Part shown: in pieces, positions 26,469 to 33,441 of the stretch
Layout: each line of letters starts with the position of its first letter
Numbering within the stretch: position 1 is the stretch's first letter
Source: Burkholderiales bacterium
GTDB taxonomy: Bacteria > Pseudomonadota > Gammaproteobacteria > Burkholderiales > Burkholderiaceae_C
Length of the DNA stretch: 35,108 nt
Direction: 5' to 3'
NCBI GenBank assembly: GCA_947450745.1
Contig: CANFYD010000002.1
Span: 1-35,108, forward strand
Position numbers and translations under genes: made by a program
The notes under the pieces: generated by a model
What the model saw: the letters and a program-made list of their open reading frames with translations, nothing else
Databases searched by the model: none
Told to the model about the DNA's origin: nothing

Positions 26469-27757
26469 CAGGCCGCCAGCGCCACAGCAGACTCGCCACC
26501 CACCGGCTCGAAAAAGTAGGCCGGGCGGGCACGCGGGCTCAAGTAGTCCAGCGCGGCCCGGGGCAGCAGTTCGGCCTTCAAACTGCGCCTGATGCCCAAG
26601 TCGGCTTGATGCTCCAGATTCAGCACCAAGGCTTCTTCTCGCGGAATTTTGGGGTCGTGCACCATCACCCGGGGCTTCAGCGGCCGCGAGGTGTTGACGG
26701 CGACCACCAGCGCGTAGCGGTCGTCCGTCAACTGCACGGCCGAACCCGGCGGGTAAACGCCCATCATGCGGATAAAGGCATTCAGCATGGTGGCGTCGAA
26801 CCGGTTGCGCCCCTGAGCAAAGATCAGTGACAGTGCCTCATGCGGCGTCAAGGCCTTGGAGGCGAGCAGCGGGTTGCACAAGCCGTCGAAGCGATTCACC
26901 AAAGCGACGATGCGTGCGCCGGTGCTCATGCGGTCCATGTTGAGGCGCTGCGGAAAACCGCTGCCGTCCGCGTTTTCATGGTGCTGGGCAATGATCAGCA
27001 AGGGCCCCGGCGTCAAGCCCATCGCCTGCCCCAGCGCCACGCCCTTGGCCACATGCTGTTGATACATCTGCGTCTCGGCCACCGAGAAGCCGTCGTCCCG
27101 GTTGCGCACGCGCGCCGGCAATTCGACCTTGCCGATGTCGTGCAGCAAGGCCCCCACGCCAAGGTCCATCATCTCGGCCCGATTCAGGCCGAACGTGCGG
27201 CCCAGCAGCAGCGCAATGATGGACACATTCAGCGCGTGCGCCGCACTGCGGTCGCCGGCCGCCTCGTTGAGCAAGCGGATGTTCAAGTCGCCTGGGACCA
27301 ACATCTTGTCGAGCAGCGCGGAGGTCAACGACAGCGATTGAGCGCCGGCCAGCTTCGGGTCCTGCAAGGCCAGCTCAGTCACCTCGCGGAAGGAGCAGGC
27401 AGCCTCGCCGTACTGGCGTTCGCACAACTGCAGCGAGGCGCGCTGAGCATCGAGTGCAGCGCGGTGCGCAGCCAGCGCCAGCGCCTCAGGCGCGACGGCC
27501 GCCACCGGCCCGGCCAGCGTCGCCTCGACCGGCGCCAAAGGCAGCGGCGTGGCCTGGGCCTGCAGCTCGCTTTTCCCTGGGCTCCAACGCACCTTCGCCA
27601 GCCCCAGCCGGCGCAGGATCTGCAACTGCTCTTCCGAACTCAGCTTGAAGCTGCTGAGCGGGAACGGGTGGGCCATCCAACCCAGATCCAGGTGGATAAA
27701 CATGCCGACCGTGACCTGACTGACTTCGATCATCGGATCTGAATTTTTGTCATTCAT
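26468..27757 (-). CDS. HD-GYP c-di-GMP phosphodiesterase with DUF3391 domain
   Basis: The 429-residue protein starts with a DUF3391 domain (about 9-75, IEVSQVTVGMFIHLDLGWMAH) and has a C-terminal HD-GYP domain: LLHDIGKVELPA and HHENADGSGFPQRL, with the metal-binding H-D and the variant GFP in place of GYP. HD-GYP proteins hydrolyse c-di-GMP to GMP. ATG 27757 is preceded by AAGAGA. It is coupled to the EAL gene, placing two types of c-di-GMP hydrolase in one operon. A candidate sigma-28 promoter lies about 45 bp upstream, which suggests control with motility. Confidence 0.96.
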   Translation of the reverse strand: MNDKNSDPMIEVSQVTVGMFIHLDLGWMAHPFPLSSFKLSSEEQLQILRRLGLAKVRWSPGKSELQAQATPLPLAPVEATLAGPVAAVAPEALALAAHRAALDAQRASLQLCERQYGEAACSFREVTELALQDPKLAGAQSLSLTSALLDKMLVPGDLNIRLLNEAAGDRSAAHALNVSIIALLLGRTFGLNRAEMMDLGVGALLHDIGKVELPARVRNRDDGFSVAETQMYQQHVAKGVALGQAMGLTPGPLLIIAQHHENADGSGFPQRLNMDRMSTGARIVALVNRFDGLCNPLLASKALTPHEALSLIFAQGRNRFDATMLNAFIRMMGVYPPGSAVQLTDDRYALVVAVNTSRPLKPRVMVHDPKIPREEALVLNLEHQADLGIRRSLKAELLPRAALDYLSPRARPAYFFEPVGGESAVALAA

Positions 27758-28320
27758 ATATGTTCTCTTGACCCAAACAATAAGCCACCCTCGTGACCTG
27801 CTTCGGCAGGAGCATCGCAAAACTTTAGCGCGACAACACATTTGCCAACTGAAAACCTGCCAATATTTTTGCTCTACCGGGCGCTGGCTCGCCTATCGCC
27901 CATCCGCCTTCAAATTCGCCCCCGCCGCCGCTCAAAATCAAGGCCTGAACTTAATGCCTTGGCAGCCATCGCAAAGTGAGCAAAGCATAAATTGTCCAAA
28001 TTTGCGCTATCGGTTCAATTGAGCGGTACTTTCACACGATCAAGCTCATTTGAGCCGTGTTGAAACGCTCTTCGCAGCACGCTGCCGAGGCGCTTGCGGT
28101 GATTCCACCATGACAAAGTTGACCGATTGGTAAGACTTTCGTCAGTCAGAACCCTTACGAATCCAATAACGACAAGTCGCGTGGCATACTCTTTCTAGGG
28201 ATTGTATTTTTTTCACATCTATCAGCTCCGCATCGACTGAAATTGCCAGTCAGGCGAGTCAATCGGCCGATGCGTCGTTTCTAACCAGTGAAATCAGGGC
28301 GCTCAACGCCCCAGCCACCC
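27758..28320. other. Noncoding region between the HD-GYP and IclR genes
   Basis: This 563-bp divergent region has lower GC than its neighbours in its second half. Apart from the candidate sigma-28 promoter near the left end, I see the operator-like sequences CAATTGAGC (28016-28024) and GCTCATTTGAGC (28044-28055, arms GCTCA/TGAGC), sharing the half-site TTGAGC and possibly bound by the IclR regulator. No tRNA, gene or terminator is visible. A GTG at 28288 in the IclR frame is an alternative start. Confidence 0.5.
27801..27827 (-). promoter_or_regulatory. Candidate sigma-28 (FliA) promoter of the c-di-GMP operon
   Basis: Minus strand: TAAAGTTT (27827-27820), 12-bp spacer, GCCGAAG (27807-27801), against the consensus TAAAGTTT-N11-GCCGATAA. 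The -35 box is perfect; the spacer is one base long and the -10 box matches in its first five bases. Predicted 5' UTR about 36 nt. Confidence 0.42.
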
Positions 28321-29169
28321 ATGTCAGCAGCTCGCGCCTTTGAAGATCTGGCCACCCTCACGGTGCCGTCCAATGAACCCACCGTGGAGACGCAAGCCGC
28401 TTACGCGGGGAAAGTGCCCCTCAAACGCGATCTGGTGGCAGGGCTGGAAAAGGGTTTGACCGTGATTGAGGCTTTTGATCAAGAGCGCCCGCGCCTGACC
28501 ATCAGTGAAGTCGCCGCGCTGACCGGACTGACCCGTGCCGCCGCGCGCCGCTATTTGTTGACGCTGACCCATCTGGGCTTTATCGCGCAAGACCGCAAGA
28601 TGTTTGCGCTGACGCCCAAGGTCTTGCGGCTGGGCCAGAGCTATCTGCACTCGGCCCGCCTGCCGCGCATCATCGAACCCGAATTGCACAAACTGGCTTA
28701 CGCCATGAAGGAAGCCAGCTCGGCCGGCGTGCTGGACGGCAATGACGTGATCTGCATCGCCGCCGCCAGCGCCGGACGGGTGGTGTCACCGACGATGCAG
28801 CCGGGCAGCCGGGTGCCGGCTTATTGCACCGGCAATGGCCGGGTGCTGTTGGCCGCCTTGCCACAGGCCGATGTCGAAGCCTGGGTCAGCCGCCAAGCAC
28901 TGACCGCCCTGACTCCGCACACCATCATCCACCCCGAACGGCTGAGCATCGAAATCGCCCGCGCCCGCTCGCTCGGCTATGCCTGCATCGACCAAGAGCT
29001 AGAGCTGGGCCTGCGCACCGTCGCCCTGCCGCTGAAAAACTACCGCGGCGACGTCGTCGCCTCGATGAACATCAGCGTCCACGCCGCCCGCATGAGCATG
29101 GACCAGCTGGTCGAGCACTGCCTGCCCCCGCTGCTGCAAGCTCAGGCGCATTTGAGGATGCTTCTTTAG
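28321..29169 (+). CDS. IclR-family transcriptional regulator (PcaR/PobR-like)
   Basis: The 282-residue protein has an N-terminal winged helix (about 45-105: LEKGLTVIEAFDQERPRLTISEVAALTGLTRAAARRYLLTL) and a C-terminal effector domain (about 120-280) with SSAGVLDGNDVICIAAASAGR and VALPLKNYRGDVVASMNISVHA. The effector domain resembles regulators of protocatechuate/beta-ketoadipate catabolism (PcaR, PobR), but no pca genes are in the window. ATG 28321 is preferred over GTG 28288. It is convergent with the 3-hydroxyacyl-CoA dehydrogenase gene and could regulate it only from a distance. Confidence 0.92.
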   Translation: MSAARAFEDLATLTVPSNEPTVETQAAYAGKVPLKRDLVAGLEKGLTVIEAFDQERPRLTISEVAALTGLTRAAARRYLLTLTHLGFIAQDRKMFALTPKVLRLGQSYLHSARLPRIIEPELHKLAYAMKEASSAGVLDGNDVICIAAASAGRVVSPTMQPGSRVPAYCTGNGRVLLAALPQADVEAWVSRQALTALTPHTIIHPERLSIEIARARSLGYACIDQELELGLRTVALPLKNYRGDVVASMNISVHAARMSMDQLVEHCLPPLLQAQAHLRMLL

Positions 29170-29181
29170 AGTCCTTTGGTA

Positions 29182-29254
29182 TTGGGGACAGATCGCCCGA
29201 ATGTACCCATGAGTAGCTCTGTCCCCAACTGATCAAGCGGGTTACTGGGGACAG
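29182..29254. repeat. REP-like inverted repeat (TTGGGGACAGA type)
   Basis: TTGGGGACAGA (29182-29192) and TCTGTCCCCAA (29218-29228) form perfect 11-bp arms around a 25-nt spacer; a third partial copy, TGGGGACAG, follows at 29246-29254. From memory, CTGTCCCC-type palindromes are associated with RAYT (REP-associated tyrosine transposase) families in proteobacteria. It lies just after the IclR gene and may serve as its terminator. Confidence 0.6.
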
Positions 29255-29302
29255 GCCGATTGAGCACAGTGAGCGCTCTCGCCCTCCAGCACAAGACCAA
29301 CG

Positions 29303-30829
29303 TCAGCTCCCCCACCGTTGCTGCTGCAACAGCGGGCTGACCCGGTAGCGCTCGCTGCGGTAGGCGACAAACAGGCCGTCCAGCAGTTCCGCCACCATCT
29401 CGGCGCCGACTTGGGTCAGCCACTCGAACGGGCCGGCCGGGTAGTTCAGGCCCAGCTTGACGGCCAGATCGGCCGAGGCTTGGTCGCAAACACCTTGCCA
29501 GACCGCGTCACAGCCCTCGTTGATCAACATCGAGACCGTGCGCGCCACGGCCAAGCCCGGTACATCGCGCAGCAACAGCGGCTCCCAACCCAACGCGCGC
29601 CAGACTGCCTCCACATGGGCGCGCGAGGCGCTGCTGGTCTTCGGTGCGAAAGCGAGCGCCAAGCCGTCGATCCGGTCCGGTGCCAAGGGCCAATCCATCA
29701 CGGCCAGGTCGGGGTGCTGGCGGTCATGGGCCAGTTGCGCGGCACTGACACCACGGCTCAGGTGCACATGGGTGTCGCCAATCACCAGACCGGTCCAATT
29801 GGCTGATTCACCCCGGGTGAAGGTCAAGCCCCGATGAGTCAACCAGGCGGCCAAGTCGTCCACCAGCGCACCGCGCCCCACCACGTCGATGTGCGCCAGC
29901 GCAGTGGTCGGCGGCAGCACGGCGGCAGATGGCTCGGCTGTGCCGACGTAAAACCCCTTGCCCACCTTGCGGCCCAGGCGGCCGCCATCGACCAGCGCTT
30001 TTTGCACCAGTGACGGCTGGTAGCGCTTGTCCCCGTAATTCGCCTCGAAGACCGATTGCGTCACCAGATAGTTGGTGTCGTGGCCGATCAAATCCATCAA
30101 CTCGCAAGGGCCCATGCGGAAGCCGGCGCTGCGCAGGGCGCGGTCGATGACGGCCGGCGTGGCCGCCTGCTCTTGCAGCAGCGCCAGCGCTTCGGCATAA
30201 AAAGGCCGGGCAATGCGGTTGACGATGAAACCCGGCGTGGACTTGGCATGCACCGGCGTCTTGCCCCAGCGCTGGGCCAACGCCGCAATCACCTCGGCCG
30301 CATCGGCCTGCGTTTCACTCCCCCACACCACCTCCACCAGCTTCATCACCGGCACCGGGTTGAAGAAGTGCATGCCGACCAGGCGTTGCGGATGCTGCAT
30401 GCCGTTGGCCAGCGCAGTGACGCTGATCGACGAGGTGTTGGTGGCGATCAGCGCGCCCGCCGGCAGCAAGGCATCCAGCTCGCGCAGCAAGGCCTGTTTC
30501 GGCTCCAATTTCTCGACGATCACCTCGACCACCAGCGCCGCTGGCGCCAGCTCGGCCAACGCGGCTGCCGGCTGGATGCGTGCCAGCACGGCCGCGCAGT
30601 CGGCTGCAACCATGCGGCCCTTGGCCACTTGCCCATCCAGCGCCTTGCCGATCTGGGCAATCGCGGCGGCAGCTGCCCCTTCGCGCAAGTCCAGCAGCAG
30701 CACCGGGTGGCCCGCTTGTGCGGCCACCTGCGCGATACCGGCACCCATGATGCCGGCACCCACCACACCGATCAAAGCGGGTTGTTGTGCCGCCACCAGC
30801 CATCCAGTTGTTGTCATCGTCATGTCCAT
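29303..30829 (-). CDS. 3-hydroxyacyl-CoA dehydrogenase (PaaH/PaaC-like)
   Basis: The 508-residue protein has an N-terminal Rossmann NAD+-binding motif GVVGAGIMGAGIAQVAAQAG, the catalytic-histidine region GMHFFNPVPVMKLVEVV and two C-terminal dimerisation domains (the first with GFIVNRIARPFYAEA, the second with WEPLLLRDVPGLAVARTVSMLINEG). The double C-terminal domain and size are typical of PaaH-type enzymes acting on 3-hydroxyadipyl-CoA and similar intermediates. Its ATG (30829) shares one base with the upstream hydratase stop; ATG 30823 has better Shine-Dalgarno spacing. No other paa genes are present, so the pathway is undecided. Confidence 0.93.
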   Translation of the reverse strand: MDMTMTTTGWLVAAQQPALIGVVGAGIMGAGIAQVAAQAGHPVLLLDLREGAAAAAIAQIGKALDGQVAKGRMVAADCAAVLARIQPAAALAELAPAALVVEVIVEKLEPKQALLRELDALLPAGALIATNTSSISVTALANGMQHPQRLVGMHFFNPVPVMKLVEVVWGSETQADAAEVIAALAQRWGKTPVHAKSTPGFIVNRIARPFYAEALALLQEQAATPAVIDRALRSAGFRMGPCELMDLIGHDTNYLVTQSVFEANYGDKRYQPSLVQKALVDGGRLGRKVGKGFYVGTAEPSAAVLPPTTALAHIDVVGRGALVDDLAAWLTHRGLTFTRGESANWTGLVIGDTHVHLSRGVSAAQLAHDRQHPDLAVMDWPLAPDRIDGLALAFAPKTSSASRAHVEAVWRALGWEPLLLRDVPGLAVARTVSMLINEGCDAVWQGVCDQASADLAVKLGLNYPAGPFEWLTQVGAEMVAELLDGLFVAYRSERYRVSPLLQQQRWGS

Positions 30830-31617
30830 CAATCCTTTGAAATCCAAGCGGCCGGCCGTTTGGCCAGGAATGCCGCAAAACCCTCGCGCGCCTCATCTCC
30901 CATGCGGACTCGGGCAATCGTGCGGGCGGTCAATTCGCGTGTTTCATCGTCGATGGCGCCGGCGGCCAATTGATCAAACAGCTGCTTGATCTCGGTCTGC
31001 GCGACCGGGCCGCTGGCCAGCAACTCGGTGCTCCAGTGCTCGATGGCGGCGTCCAGCTCCGGCAACTCCACGACTTCGTGCACCAGCCCCATCTGCAGCG
31101 CGGTCTGCGCATCGATGCGGCTGGCCGTCAACGCCAGTCGGCGCGCCTGACGCGGCCCGACGGCCTCGATCAGATAGGGCCCGATGACGGCCGGCAAGAT
31201 GCCCAACCTGGCCTCGCTGACAGCAAATTTGGCCTCGCTGCTGGCCACGGCGATGTCGCAGGCACAGGCCAGGCCGATGCCGCCGCCCAGCGCCAGGCCG
31301 TGGATGCGAGCGATGGTCGGCTTCGGGCAAGTGGCGATCGCATGCAGCATGTCGGCAAAGCGGCGCGCATCGGCCAAGTTGGCCTCCTGCGACGCCGCTG
31401 CGGCACGCCGCATCCACTGCACATCGGCACCGGCGCTGAAGACCTTGCCGGCCCCCGCCAGCACGATCACCCGCACCGCCGGGTCGGCCACACAATGCGC
31501 CACCGCTTGACCCAGCTCGGCAATCATTGCCTCGTCAAAGGCGTTGAAAACCTCGGGGCGATTCATGATGATGCGGGCCACGCCGCGCCCATCCAAAGCA
31601 ATCTGCAACGTCTCCAC
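30829..31617 (-). CDS. Enoyl-CoA hydratase/isomerase (LiuC/AtuE-like)
   Basis: The 262-residue crotonase-fold protein contains FSAGADVQWMRR and ARIHGLALGGGIGLACACDIAVASSEAKFAVSEARLGILPAVIGPYLI. The GGGxGL variant lacks the first catalytic glutamate of classic enoyl-CoA hydratases but keeps the second (SEARLG), a feature of the methylglutaconyl-CoA / isohexenylglutaconyl-CoA hydratase group (LiuC, AtuE). The start is GTG (31617), preceded by a good AAGGAG. It is coupled to the dehydrogenase, so the two probably catalyse consecutive hydration and oxidation steps on a branched or dicarboxylic acyl-CoA. Confidence 0.9.
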   Translation of the reverse strand: METLQIALDGRGVARIIMNRPEVFNAFDEAMIAELGQAVAHCVADPAVRVIVLAGAGKVFSAGADVQWMRRAAAASQEANLADARRFADMLHAIATCPKPTIARIHGLALGGGIGLACACDIAVASSEAKFAVSEARLGILPAVIGPYLIEAVGPRQARRLALTASRIDAQTALQMGLVHEVVELPELDAAIEHWSTELLASGPVAQTEIKQLFDQLAAGAIDDETRELTARTIARVRMGDEAREGFAAFLAKRPAAWISKD

Positions 31618-31695
31618 ATCAGCTCCTTGTCAGCTGCGCAGTATCGCAGCGCAGCCGGCAAGGCCTTAGCGCAATGGCGGGCGGTGACCAGCCCG

Positions 31696-31701
31696 CACAA
31701 T
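31696..31701 (+). promoter_or_regulatory. -10-like CACAAT 6 nt before the FDH beta gene
   Basis: CACAAT, spacer CGCCCG, then ATG at 31708; no Shine-Dalgarno sequence is visible. Confidence 0.33.
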
Positions 31702-31707
31702 CGCCCG

Positions 31708-33441
31708 ATGAACCTGATCATCCCCATCATTCCAGCCAGCCCGCAACGCCCAGCCAAGGGCGGCGGTTTGCGCGGCCGGCAAGCCAGCAATGCGGCGCGC
31801 GACGCGTTGAAGCTCCTGCTGGACGACAGTCCACGGCAGCGCGACCTGTTGATCGAATACCTGCATCTGATCCAGGACGCCCAAGGACACTTGAGCGTGG
31901 ACATGCTGGCGGCCTTGGCCGATGAGTTGAAGCTGAGCCAAGCCGAGGTGCACGAAGCGGCCAGCTTTTATCACCACTTCGACATCGTCTACGACGGCGA
32001 CACCGCGCCGCCGGCTTTGACCGTGCGGGTCTGCAACTCGCTCAGTTGCGCCATCGCCGGCAGCGCCGACTTGAGCGCCGGGCTGCGCCAATCATTGAAC
32101 GGCAGCGGCGCGGTGCGGGTGATCGAAGTGCCCTGCGTTGGCCGCTGCGCACAAGCACCGGTGGCTGTGGTCGGCCAGCGGCCGGTCCATCACGCCGATG
32201 CGCCGCAGGTGCTGGCGCTGCTGCAACAGGGTTTGACCCAGGACCTGCCGCCTGCGCCCCACAGCGAAACAAGCTATGCCGATTACCGCGCAGCAGGCGG
32301 CTACCAAGTGCTGGACGAATTGCTGGCCGGGCAGCGCAGTGTGGACGAGACGATCAAGACCTTGAGCGAGTCGGGCTTGCGCGGCCTCGGTGGGGCAGGC
32401 TTTCCGCTCGGCCGCAAATGGGCCATCGTGCGCGGGCAGCCGGCACCGCGCTTGATGGCAGTGAACATCGACGAGGGCGAACCCGGCACCTTCAAGGATC
32501 GGCATTACCTGGAACAGCAACCGCACCGCTTCCTGGAAGGCCTGCTGATCGCCGCCCATTGCGTCGAGGCGGCGGCCGTCTACATCTACTTGCGCGATGA
32601 ATACCACGCGCTGCGCCAAGTTCTGGCCGACGAAATCCTGGCCCTGCAAGCGGCCCGCCCTGAGCTGCCTGACCTGCACTTGCGTCGCGGTGCCGGGGCC
32701 TACATCTGCGGCGAAGAGTCGGCCATGATCGAGTCGATCGAAGGCAAACGCGGCTGGCCACGGCAGCGCCCGCCCTACGTGGCCGAAAGCGGGCTGTTCG
32801 GCCGCCCCACGCTGGAGCACAACATGGAGACGCTGTACTGGGTGCGCGAGATCCTGGAGCGCGGTGCCGGCTGGTTCAGCGGCTTCGGCCGCCACGGCCG
32901 CAGCGGCCTGCGCTCGTTCTCGCTCTCGGGCAGGGTCAACAAGCCGGGCGTGCATCTGGCACCGGCCGGCATCACCGCGCAAGAGCTGATCGACGAATAT
33001 GGCGGCGGCATGCAGGCCGGCCACCAGCTCTACGGCTATTTCCCCGGCGGCGCATCGGGCGGTATCTTGCCGGCCCGCCTGGCCCAGGTGCCGCTGGACT
33101 TCGACACCTTGCAGGCCCACGACTGCTTCATCGGCTCGGCCGCCGTCATCGTGTTTTCGCAAATGGACAGCGCCCGCGCGCTGGCCTTGAACGCGATGGA
33201 GTTCTTCGAGCATGAAAGCTGCGGTCAATGCGTGCCCTGCCGCGAAGGCACGCAGCGGGCGGTGGAGCTGATGCGCTTGCCGGAATGGGATCAAGCGCTA
33301 CTGGAAGACCTGGCCAGCGTGATGGCCGACGCCTCGATCTGCGGCCTGGGCCAAGCCGCCCCGAACCCACTGCGCAGCGCGATGCGCTACTTCCCGCAGG
33401 AATTCACGTCTGTCTCGACGCACCGGCCGGAGGCCTCATGA
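31708..33441 (+). CDS. NAD-dependent formate dehydrogenase beta subunit (NuoE-NuoF fusion)
   Basis: The 577-residue protein fuses two complex-I-type modules. Residues 1-170 resemble NuoE, with [2Fe-2S] cysteines in CNSLSC and CVGRC. Residues 190-577 resemble NuoF: GLGGAGFPLGRKW (NADH/FMN site), NIDEGEPGTFKDRHYLE, GAYICGEESAMIESIEGKRG and the [4Fe-4S] ligands ESCGQCVPCREGT plus SICGLGQ. This passes electrons from the alpha subunit to NAD+. The fused form matches, from memory, the beta subunit of FDH1-type (tungsten) formate dehydrogenase of Methylobacterium, whereas the fds type has separate subunits. ATG 31708 is followed directly by the NuoE fold; the stop overlaps the alpha ATG. Confidence 0.93.
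   Translation: MNLIIPIIPASPQRPAKGGGLRGRQASNAARDALKLLLDDSPRQRDLLIEYLHLIQDAQGHLSVDMLAALADELKLSQAEVHEAASFYHHFDIVYDGDTAPPALTVRVCNSLSCAIAGSADLSAGLRQSLNGSGAVRVIEVPCVGRCAQAPVAVVGQRPVHHADAPQVLALLQQGLTQDLPPAPHSETSYADYRAAGGYQVLDELLAGQRSVDETIKTLSESGLRGLGGAGFPLGRKWAIVRGQPAPRLMAVNIDEGEPGTFKDRHYLEQQPHRFLEGLLIAAHCVEAAAVYIYLRDEYHALRQVLADEILALQAARPELPDLHLRRGAGAYICGEESAMIESIEGKRGWPRQRPPYVAESGLFGRPTLEHNMETLYWVREILERGAGWFSGFGRHGRSGLRSFSLSGRVNKPGVHLAPAGITAQELIDEYGGGMQAGHQLYGYFPGGASGGILPARLAQVPLDFDTLQAHDCFIGSAAVIVFSQMDSARALALNAMEFFEHESCGQCVPCREGTQRAVELMRLPEWDQALLEDLASVMADASICGLGQAAPNPLRSAMRYFPQEFTSVSTHRPEAS

Noticed and set aside
24321-26519. A 732-codon open frame on the plus strand, antisense to the PAS-GGDEF-EAL gene
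   Set aside because: It is a GC-rich shadow frame; the minus-strand protein has clear PAS, GGDEF and EAL motifs with all catalytic residues, and the plus-strand translation matches no family and is rich in Gln, His and Arg.
28190-28205. Sigma-54-like promoter (TGGCAT...TTTCT) before the IclR gene
   Set aside because: The invariant GC at -12 is missing, so it does not meet the consensus.
30970-31707. Extension of the FDH beta frame upstream by 246 codons
   Set aside because: This part is antisense to the enoyl-CoA hydratase gene and shows no NuoE similarity; the fold begins at ATG 31708.
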